Origin: an uncultured Acinetobacter sp.
GTDB taxonomy: Bacteria; Pseudomonadota; Gammaproteobacteria; Pseudomonadales; Moraxellaceae
NCBI RefSeq assembly: GCF_943914805.1
Contig: NZ_CALUDM010000146.1
Coordinates: 1 to 7,969, forward strand
DNA length: 7,969 bases
Direction of reading: 5' to 3'
Shown one piece after another: positions 1 through 5,111 of the stretch; within the stretch, counting starts at the first letter, position 1, and each line of letters opens with the position of its first letter. A program made the position numbers and the translations under genes. The notes under the pieces were generated by a model. That model did no database searches. It was not told the origin of the DNA and saw only the letters and a list, made by a program, of their open reading frames with translations.

Positions 1-2
1 CC

Positions 3-260
3 AACAGCGTTGAGGGATAGTTTAAGCGTTTACACAGTTTTATTTACAGTCTCCCTTATTATGTTGAAGATGGTAAATCTTGGATTGCAGGTATAGTTCT
101 TGGTGTATTTGTATCATTCATTGTTGGATTTGTATTATCAGTTTTTTTTCAAAAAGATGATAAACAAAAAGCCATTAGAGAGAAATATACAAAATACCAA
201 AACCTGCCCAACGATCTTCAGAAATTAAAAACAATAAAAAACGAACTTTTCCATAAATAA
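3..260 (+). pseudogene. 3' end of a small membrane-anchored protein, interrupted or incomplete
   Basis: The frame ending at the TAA at 258-260 is open from 21 and encodes one clear transmembrane segment (roughly codons 81-149, starting WIAGIVLG and ending VLSVFF). A lysine-rich, probably cytoplasmic tail of about 36 residues follows and ends NELFHK. This frame has no ATG, GTG or TTG start after the in-frame amber codon TAG at 18-20. Before the amber it reads NSVEG to the window edge, so this may be one longer gene broken by a nonsense mutation. Alternatively, the frame covering 1-96 (beginning PTALRDSLSVY) could join it by a frameshift anywhere in 21-93. The hydrophobic-then-basic pattern argues for a real protein relic. 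The family is not recognised, and a small phage membrane protein (lysis or exclusion type) is only a guess. A terminator follows directly. Confidence 0.4.
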
Positions 261-289
261 CCCACCCTCTCATGTTACTCATTTTTGCC

Positions 290-314
290 ACCTGCTTTGT
301 GCAGGTTTTCTTTT
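290..314 (+). terminator. Rho-independent terminator
   Basis: A 6-bp stem (ACCTGC at 290-295 with GCAGGT at 301-306) closes a 5-nt loop, TTTGT. The T-rich run TTTTCTTTT follows immediately. It lies 30 bases after the stop of the membrane-protein remnant and before the operator/promoter region, so it insulates the downstream promoter from upstream transcription. Confidence 0.75.
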
Positions 315-332
315 ACCCATAAAAAATAAAAA

Positions 333-347
333 TTGAACTATTGGTTC
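333..347 (+). promoter_or_regulatory. Operator copy 1 (15-bp direct repeat)
   Basis: TTGAACTATTGGTTC is repeated exactly at 357-371, 24 bp downstream, which is a little over two helical turns. Each copy is an imperfect inverted repeat, GAAC-N5-GTTC, the usual form of a site for a dimeric helix-turn-helix repressor. This copy abuts the -35 box at 348-353. Repressor-site function is inferred from geometry. No repressor gene is in the window. Confidence 0.65.
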
Positions 348-376
348 TTGACACAGTTGAACTATTGGTTCATATT
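348..376 (+). promoter_or_regulatory. Sigma70-type promoter for the DUF2303 unit
   Basis: A perfect -35 hexamer, TTGACA, lies at 348-353. A 17-bp spacer leads to CATATT at 371-376, which matches TATAAT at 4 of 6 positions. Transcription should start near 383-385, giving a leader of about 25 nt before the ATG at 409. The spacer is almost filled by operator copy 2, and operator copy 1 touches the upstream edge of the -35 box, so repressor binding would block RNA polymerase. Confidence 0.7.
357..371 (+). promoter_or_regulatory. Operator copy 2 (15-bp direct repeat)
   Basis: This is an exact second copy of the 333-347 repeat, lying between the -35 and -10 boxes and ending on the first base of the -10. 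Its dyad extends one base further than copy 1 (T358 pairs with A372). A protein bound here would directly occlude the promoter. Confidence 0.65.
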
Positions 377-408
377 TATCTCACACACCAACCCAATGTG
401 AGGTAAAA

Positions 409-738
409 ATGTCTACCAAACCAACCAACGCACAGCAATTTGTTGCTGACTTAGGTGCAGGAACCTTTGCTAACCAACTCGGTGCAGCTATCAGCATGGT
501 TTCTCAAGGTGCTGTTCAGCACAACAAAAAAGGGCAAATCAAAATCACACTTGATATTGCTCGTATCGGTGATTCAAGCCAGGTCGAAATTGCACACACA
601 CTCGCTTTTGTTGAACCAACAGCAAAAGGTAAACGTGCAGAGGACACTACCTCAAAAACTCCAATGCATTTGAATGCTGGTGGTGATGTCACGTTGTTCG
701 CTAACCATACAAGTCAATTATTCACTGAAGACGCTTAA
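409..738 (+). CDS. Conserved phage protein of 109 aa, partner of DUF2303 gene
   Basis: Soluble, with no signal peptide or membrane segment. The N-terminal third (about residues 7-36) looks helical (FVADLGAG, FANQLGAAISMVSQGAVQH). The middle (about 41-70) looks like beta strands (GQIKITLDIARIG, QVEIAHTLAFVEPTA). A short region TTSKTPMHLNAGGDVTLF follows (about 80-97). I recall proteins with this pattern directly upstream of DUF2303 genes in other proteobacterial prophages, and the E. coli prophage pair yfdP-yfdQ has the same arrangement. Equivalence to YfdP is inference from position. A good Shine-Dalgarno, GTGAGG (398-403), lies 5 nt before the ATG and fixes the start. It is the first gene after the operator-flanked promoter, so it is probably expressed early or on derepression. 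The molecular function is unknown. Confidence 0.85.
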   Translation: MSTKPTNAQQFVADLGAGTFANQLGAAISMVSQGAVQHNKKGQIKITLDIARIGDSSQVEIAHTLAFVEPTAKGKRAEDTTSKTPMHLNAGGDVTLFANHTSQLFTEDA

Positions 739-791
739 ACAGCCCCCTTCTCATTACAACAATTTTACCAACCATCCATAAGGTACTGAAA

Positions 792-1616
792 ATGGAAAAC
801 TCTGCCAAAGAAATCGTTGAACTTGCGTTACCTGTAAATGATTTATCTCGTGGTCAACTTGTTGCCATTCACGAAAATTTCAAAGTTCATGATTTAGAAC
901 AATTTCAAGCTGGTCGTAACCGTGCACGTGGTGTTTTAAAAACCCCATCTTTTGATGATTTCAAAAGTTATGTTTTAGGTAATACACAGTCTGAAAATTC
1001 TGTTCCTGAAGTAAAAGTTTATGCCCCTGTATTTGTTGACCACAAAAATGTATCAGCAACGGCAATTTTAAACTTCAAAGTTGTTGGATTGGCTCAAGGT
1101 CATTGTGACCATAAAGCAGTGTTACAGCTTGAACCAACTGTAGTTTGGGAAAAGCTCAATCAGCTTAAAGATAACAAACTTAATCAAAAGCGTTTTGCAA
1201 CATTACTTGAAGATTGGGCAAGTGTATTTGCTGCAACAAGTGAAACTGGTGAAACGATCCATATTGCGGAAGCAATTAATGCAGTTCGCAACATGAAAGT
1301 TGGCGCATCTTCAACTACTGACTCGTCAGTATCAAACATGCAAGAAACTCGCTCAGTCTTTGACAAAGTTGAAGCTTCAAGCACAGCAGGGAAATTACCA
1401 AGCTATTTTGAAATCATTGATCCAGCTTATGTTGGTCTTGATGACAAAACTATTCGCTTGCGTCTGGTAGTAAATAGCTCAGATGGTGAGCCATCGTTTG
1501 CATTGCAAATCGTTAAAGAAGAACTCTTGCGTAATGAAATTATTCAAGAATTCAAAGAAAAAGTGATTGCCTTGCTTCCTGAAAACCCTGTCCGTATTGG
1601 TACCTTTTCCGCTTAA
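792..1616 (+). CDS. DUF2303 family protein (YfdQ-like)
   Basis: At 274 aa this is the usual family length. Family hallmarks visible include an N-terminal block around residues 41-61 (GRNRARGVLKTPSFDDFKSYV), a central block around 81-112 (FVDHKNVSATAILNF, then QGHCDHKAVLQL) and a C-terminal beta-rich part (about 203-245) ending in a helix and LLPENPVRIGTF. It is soluble with no signal peptide. DUF2303 proteins are widespread in prophages, including YfdQ of the E. coli CPS-53 prophage, and have no established function. AAGG at 780-783 lies 8 nt before the ATG. It is separated from the 109-aa gene by 53 bp with no promoter that I can see, so the two probably share the operator-controlled transcript, which ends at the terminator at 1638-1673. 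Confidence 0.88.
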   Translation: MENSAKEIVELALPVNDLSRGQLVAIHENFKVHDLEQFQAGRNRARGVLKTPSFDDFKSYVLGNTQSENSVPEVKVYAPVFVDHKNVSATAILNFKVVGLAQGHCDHKAVLQLEPTVVWEKLNQLKDNKLNQKRFATLLEDWASVFAATSETGETIHIAEAINAVRNMKVGASSTTDSSVSNMQETRSVFDKVEASSTAGKLPSYFEIIDPAYVGLDDKTIRLRLVVNSSDGEPSFALQIVKEELLRNEIIQEFKEKVIALLPENPVRIGTFSA

Positions 1617-1637
1617 AACTAAAAATTAAGCAATAAA

Positions 1638-1673
1638 AAGCCCCGAAATTTTGATCGAGGACGGGGCTTCTTT
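1638..1673 (+). terminator. Intrinsic terminator after the DUF2303 gene
   Basis: An 8-bp GC-rich stem, AAGCCCCG (1638-1645) with CGGGGCTT (1662-1669), closes a 16-nt loop and is followed by CTTT. An A-rich run precedes it. The U-tract is short, so some read-through into the next unit is likely. No good promoter is visible between it and the ATG at 1704, so read-through or antitermination may supply transcription of the recombination genes. Confidence 0.8.
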
Positions 1674-1680
1674 AAGGGGT

Positions 1681-1694
1681 ATAGCAATCGCTAT
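1681..1694. repeat. Short imperfect palindrome before the recombination unit
   Basis: ATAGC and GCTAT flank the 4-nt centre AATC. It sits 7 nt after the terminator and immediately before the AGGAG ribosome-binding site at 1696-1700. It could be a protein-binding site or a weak RNA hairpin next to the start of translation. The 5-bp arms are short enough to occur by chance. Confidence 0.35.
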
Positions 1695-1703
1695 TAGGAG
1701 ATT

Positions 1704-2150
1704 ATGAACATGGTTTCATTAAATTTCAAATCAATTTTGTTGGGTTTAGGTGGTGCAGTAGCAATGACAGCAGTTTTAGCGTCTGTGCAAATGTATCAAC
1801 CAGCCAAGCTGCCTATTGAAGAACAGCAGCTAATCACGGTGGCATCAGACATCTACAAGGTGGATGAGCTCGATTTAGGACCATACAACGACTGTCAACA
1901 TGACTGTCATGCAACCTTATTAACAGCAAATGACCAGTATTACATCGAGGTGAATTTTGACTATTCAGGCTTCGATGATGGTAACGGCTTTAATCGTGCT
2001 GTAGGCATTCAGATTGATCGCTTAGAACCTGAATTGGTTGGTGATGAAGATGGCGAAATTAATGCATATCTTGATCGTTATGAAATCGACAAGATCAATG
2101 ATGCCCTTGAAGACTCTATAGCTGTGAAATTACAGAAATTGAGAGGTTAA
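1704..2150 (+). CDS. Small membrane-anchored or exported hypothetical protein
   Basis: 148 aa, family not recognised. Residues about 9-29 form a hydrophobic stretch (ILLGLGGAVAMTAVLASV) after a short N-terminus with one lysine (K9), fitting a signal anchor or an uncleaved signal peptide. No lipobox cysteine follows, and an A-x-S type cleavage after about residue 27 is possible. The remainder is acidic and soluble, with two cysteines four residues apart (C64, C68 in NDCQHDC) that could form a disulfide or bind metal if exported. A start at M3 (1710) is also possible: AGGAG (1696-1700) is 3 nt from the first ATG and 9 nt from the second. It heads the unit that leads into the exonuclease, 1 bp before the next gene. 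An envelope protein here is unusual, and its role is unknown. Confidence 0.75.
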   Translation: MNMVSLNFKSILLGLGGAVAMTAVLASVQMYQPAKLPIEEQQLITVASDIYKVDELDLGPYNDCQHDCHATLLTANDQYYIEVNFDYSGFDDGNGFNRAVGIQIDRLEPELVGDEDGEINAYLDRYEIDKINDALEDSIAVKLQKLRG

Positions 2151-2151
2151 T

Positions 2152-2538
2152 ATGCTTGATTTAATTGAAATTAAACCAGCTACAAGCGGAAAAAATAATC
2201 CGTCTGAAAGCCTTCAAGCTGATGTATATCGAGCTTTATTTGGTGAACCTGTCAAATACAACGAATTTGAATTCGATGTTGGAAATAAAACTGTTATTTG
2301 CCTAATGCATGGCTTTCCTTGGCATGTGGTTTCTAAAGATGAATCATTTGATCAGCATAACAGTGAATTTTGGGGATGGAATCCGTTCAAAGTCAAAAGT
2401 TCTGGTCGATTTGGTGGTGGATGGGCTTTCAAATTTGGCATCACTTCAAATGAAAATTTTCGTGAATTAATTATTGACGTGGGAATTGGTTCAATTCGTT
2501 TGGAAATCATGAATTCACGTAGAGGATTTAGAGCATGA
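2152..2538 (+). CDS. Hypothetical protein, 128 aa
   Basis: Not recognised. It is soluble, with no signal or membrane segment. Aromatic and glycine residues are concentrated in the middle (FPWHVV about 55-60, EFWGWNPFKV about 72-81, RFGGGWAFKFG about 86-96), suggesting a small mixed alpha/beta fold. The C-terminus is basic (NSRRGFRA). GAGAGG (2141-2146), inside the end of the preceding gene, lies 5 nt before the ATG. Its stop overlaps the start of the next gene as ATGA at 2535-2538, so translation is probably coupled. Position two genes before the exonuclease makes a role in recombination or protection of DNA ends possible, but nothing in the sequence proves it. Confidence 0.78.
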   Translation: MLDLIEIKPATSGKNNPSESLQADVYRALFGEPVKYNEFEFDVGNKTVICLMHGFPWHVVSKDESFDQHNSEFWGWNPFKVKSSGRFGGGWAFKFGITSNENFRELIIDVGIGSIRLEIMNSRRGFRA

Positions 2539-3053
2539 GTTATACAACTGTTTTAGCTGTTCATCCTGGCGAAAAAGTCGAGGAACTATTTGAACTTGGT
2601 AATGCTTGGGGTTCAGCACCAGTAATTTGGGATGCCATGGCTCAAAAGTATCTGGATAAACCACATTTTATGGCTGCTACTTTTGAAGATAGTGGTGAAA
2701 AACTTTGGGCTCTATGTCGTGATGAATCTGTTCCATTGGTTCATCGTACTCTCCATTTAATGACAATGGACCGAATGTACATTGAGAAAAAAGATTTCAA
2801 ACATGCAGCACAAGATATACGTGCATTTTTAAATGATTTTCCTCAGCCTGAAAACCACATTAATCATTGGCCAGCAATTGCAGACTATTTAGATACTGAT
2901 CCAGATGTACCTGCGATTGGATTTCATATGACTTCTGTTTCTGATAACCCATTTCACGGTGATTGGGATGAAGAAAATGAGGATTACGGTTCTCTAAATT
3001 GGGCTACTTGCCAAAGTGTCTATGAAAGTATCAAAGGGAGTGTTGAAGCATGA
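2535..3053 (+). CDS. Hypothetical protein, 172 aa, coupled to the exonuclease gene
   Basis: Soluble and acidic, family not recognised. The N-terminal block contains ELGNAWGSAPVIWDAMAQKYL (about 21-40), which I believe recurs in phage proteins of unknown function. A helical middle follows (about 65-101), then a C-terminal part rich in D, E, W and H (DPDVPAIGFHMTSVSDNPFHGDWDEENEDYGSLNWATC). AGAGGA (2521-2526) lies 8 nt before the ATG. It overlaps both neighbours by ATGA (2535-2538 and 3050-3053), which implies translational coupling from the 128-aa protein through this one to the exonuclease. That suggests stoichiometric co-production and perhaps a shared complex. It could be an accessory subunit or a host-nuclease inhibitor in the place of lambda Gam. 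This is inference from position only. Confidence 0.8.
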   Translation: MSYTTVLAVHPGEKVEELFELGNAWGSAPVIWDAMAQKYLDKPHFMAATFEDSGEKLWALCRDESVPLVHRTLHLMTMDRMYIEKKDFKHAAQDIRAFLNDFPQPENHINHWPAIADYLDTDPDVPAIGFHMTSVSDNPFHGDWDEENEDYGSLNWATCQSVYESIKGSVEA

Positions 3054-4036
3054 ATACACAAGTTAATCGTGACCAATTTCTTGCAGGTCGTAAAAAAGGT
3101 ATTGGCGGTTCAGATGTTGCTGCAATTCTTGGTTTCAGCCCATACAAATCACCATACCAGTTGTGGCTAGACAAAACAGGTCGTAGTGAGCGTAAAGAAT
3201 CGCAAAATGAATCTGCTCATTTCGGCAACTTACTTGAAGATGTGGTTGCAAAAGAGTTTTCACGTCGCTCAGGTATGAAAGTTCAACGTGTTACTCAGCA
3301 ACTTTCTTTAGAAAATATTGGTGAGCCGTGGGCTATCGGTAACATTGACCGCGCTGTTGTAAATCCTGAAATCGCAGGTCGTGTTTTCTTTAAAGATGGC
3401 AAGTTGACCACCGACCAGGGTTTGGAATGTAAAACAGCTTCAGAATATTTATCCAAGTTATTTGGTGAAGAAGGTACAGATCAGATTCCAGATTATTACC
3501 TAACCCAATGTCTTTGGTACATGAAACTTACTGGTTTCCAAGTATGGCATCTTGCCGTTCTCATTGGTGGTAATAAGTTCCGTATGTATCGAATCGAGCG
3601 TGATGACGATTTAATTGAATCAATCTTTAAACAGGTTAAAGCATTTTGGTTCAACCATGTAATTGCTGATGTTCCACCAGATCCTACTTGTTTTGATGAT
3701 GTTTTACATCGTTGGTCAAATCATGTTGTGGGCAAACAAGTCGAAGCTGATTTTGAACATATCAAGCTAGCTGAAGAACTTATCACTGTTCAAGGTCGTC
3801 TAAAAGCAGATAAGGCTCGTGAAGATGAAATCAAATTAAGGATTGTCTCAACGATGCAAGATGCGGAAATGATGATTAGCCAAGGCAAGTCTATCTGCAC
3901 CCACAAAGAACAATCCTCTACTCGTATCGACAGTACGCTGTTGAAGAAAGAAGAACCTGATTTATTTGCGAAATATAGCAAAACATCAAGCACACGTGTT
4001 TTCCGTATTTCAAACAAGTTTAAAGAAACAATTTAA
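3050..4036 (+). CDS. YqaJ-type phage recombination exonuclease
   Basis: 328 aa. It opens with the family signature GIGGSDVAAILGFSPYKSPYQLW (residues 17-39). The PD-(D/E)xK nuclease core follows: E63 in FGNLLEDVV, D100 in GNIDR, E127 and K129 in GLECKTAS, and Q153 in YYLTQCLWYM. These correspond to the metal-binding and catalytic residues of lambda exonuclease-like enzymes, and all appear intact. The C-terminal part (about 235-328) looks helical and then basic. The family resects linear double-stranded DNA, and it works with the annealing protein encoded 11 bp downstream. AGGGAG (3035-3040) lies 9 nt before the ATG, which overlaps the preceding stop. Function is confident from motifs; strand polarity and processivity cannot be read from the sequence. 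Confidence 0.93.
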   Translation: MNTQVNRDQFLAGRKKGIGGSDVAAILGFSPYKSPYQLWLDKTGRSERKESQNESAHFGNLLEDVVAKEFSRRSGMKVQRVTQQLSLENIGEPWAIGNIDRAVVNPEIAGRVFFKDGKLTTDQGLECKTASEYLSKLFGEEGTDQIPDYYLTQCLWYMKLTGFQVWHLAVLIGGNKFRMYRIERDDDLIESIFKQVKAFWFNHVIADVPPDPTCFDDVLHRWSNHVVGKQVEADFEHIKLAEELITVQGRLKADKAREDEIKLRIVSTMQDAEMMISQGKSICTHKEQSSTRIDSTLLKKEEPDLFAKYSKTSSTRVFRISNKFKETI

Positions 4037-4047
4037 GGAATTTTATT

Positions 4048-5058
4048 ATGAATACAGCACTAGCAACCCATAAAACAAATCAAGTTGGTTTCTCAGCATT
4101 TGATTTAATGATGGATGAAACGGTAATGGCTCGTTTTGAGCGTACCGCTGAAATCATGGCAGGTTCTCGTATGACTGTGCCAAAACATTTGCAAGGTAAT
4201 GTTGGCGATTGCATGGCCATCATCATGCAAGCTGCTCAATGGCAAATGAATCCTTATGCGGTCGCTCAAAAAACCCACATGGTCAATAACGTTTTAGGTT
4301 ATGAAGCACAGCTTGTAAATGCAGTTATTACCTCACGCGCACCAGTAAAAGAACGCTTACACTTTGAATGGTACGGTGATTGGTCGAAAGTAAATGGTAA
4401 AGATGATAAATCCCCTACTCTTGGTGTTCGGGTATCTGCAACATTACGAGGTGAAAACGCACCACGTGTAATTGATATTTCTATGGCACAAGTAGGACCT
4501 GTTCGTAATTCACCACTATGGGCTGCCGATCCACGTCAACAAATTGCATATTTAGCAACTAAACGTTGGGCACGTCTATATTGTCCAGATGTAATTCTTG
4601 GTGTTTATACACCTGATGAAGTCATTGAACGTGAAGAACTTGATGTTACCCCTGTTCAATCAACTGTAAAAAAACATCAAGGTTCGAGTGGGCTTAAAGC
4701 TCAGATGGCTGAACGTGAACAATCACAAGAAACTATCATAGATATGGCTCCTAACTTTGATGTTAAAGGACTCATTAATCAAATTAATGCTCTAAACACA
4801 ATTGAAGAATTAAAGGCTTTGGCTAAAACCATTCCTGCCGATCTTGGCGAACCTGCAAAAACAGATATTTCTACTGCGTATGCCAACCGTAAAAATTATG
4901 TGCAATTACTGGTTGATTTGGATGGTGCCGATACCATCGAGTTAATCAATTCAATTATGGCTGAACGTTTTGAACCTAATACAAGTTCAATGAGTGATGA
5001 GCAAATTGATGAAGTTAGCGCACTATTTGAACGTAAATCAGCAGAACTTACACCTTAA
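4048..5058 (+). CDS. recT: RecT-family single-strand annealing protein
   Basis: 336 aa. The RecT core spans about residues 25-200. It includes CMAIIMQAAQWQMNPYAVAQ (55-74), a block around 75-100 (KTHMVNNVLGYEAQLVNAVI), and near its end PLWAADPRQQIAYLATKRWAR (156-176), all typical of the family. The C-terminal tail (about 200-336) is less conserved, partly acidic and predicted helical, as is common for partner-binding tails of annealases. The protein coats ssDNA made by the neighbouring exonuclease and anneals it to complementary strands, giving RecA-independent recombination. AAGGA (4035-4039), overlapping the exonuclease stop, lies 8 nt before the ATG. It is followed by a strong hairpin (5070-5095) before the helicase gene. 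The symbol is by family, not by close match to E. coli Rac RecT. Confidence 0.93.
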   Translation: MNTALATHKTNQVGFSAFDLMMDETVMARFERTAEIMAGSRMTVPKHLQGNVGDCMAIIMQAAQWQMNPYAVAQKTHMVNNVLGYEAQLVNAVITSRAPVKERLHFEWYGDWSKVNGKDDKSPTLGVRVSATLRGENAPRVIDISMAQVGPVRNSPLWAADPRQQIAYLATKRWARLYCPDVILGVYTPDEVIEREELDVTPVQSTVKKHQGSSGLKAQMAEREQSQETIIDMAPNFDVKGLINQINALNTIEELKALAKTIPADLGEPAKTDISTAYANRKNYVQLLVDLDGADTIELINSIMAERFEPNTSSMSDEQIDEVSALFERKSAELTP

Positions 5059-5069
5059 CTAATGGCATG

Positions 5070-5095
5070 TGGTGCCCTCACACATGAGGGTACCA
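5070..5095 (+). promoter_or_regulatory. Intercistronic hairpin without U-tract
   Basis: An 11-bp stem (5070-5080 with 5085-5095, one G-U wobble at G5074-T5091) closes a 4-nt loop, CACA. The core is CCCTCA with TGAGGG. The sequence after it (AATAGTGAGATAGC) has no T run, so it is unlikely to be an intrinsic terminator. It lies between the recT-like stop and the helicase start and may protect the upstream mRNA from 3' exonucleases or lower expression of the helicase relative to the annealase. Confidence 0.7.
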
Positions 5096-5111
5096 ATAGT
5101 GAGATAGCAAT

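Noticed and set aside
455..673. Plus-strand alternative frame of 72 aa inside the 109-aa gene
   Set aside because: It is a shadow of the real frame, which has a good ribosome-binding site and a family-like sequence. The frames at 6687-6905 and 7573-7755 are likewise internal shadows.
1184..1384. Minus-strand open frame of 66 aa inside the DUF2303 gene
   Set aside because: It lies wholly within a confidently identified gene on the other strand and has no ribosome-binding site or recognisable domain. The minus-strand frames at 3790-4017, 6068-6310, 6642-6854, 6793-6984, 6981-7265 and 7569-7751 were rejected for the same reason.
2007..2091. Possible EF-hand calcium loop (GDEDGEIN) in the membrane-anchored protein
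   Set aside because: When the glycine is aligned to loop position 6, position 1 is valine and position 12 is leucine, so the essential acidic ligands are missing. The second D/G-rich stretch, near residues 86-95, fails similarly.
5070..5110. Hairpin before the helicase read as an intrinsic terminator
   Set aside because: The stem is strong, but no T run follows and the downstream gene clearly belongs to the same module with no evident promoter of its own.
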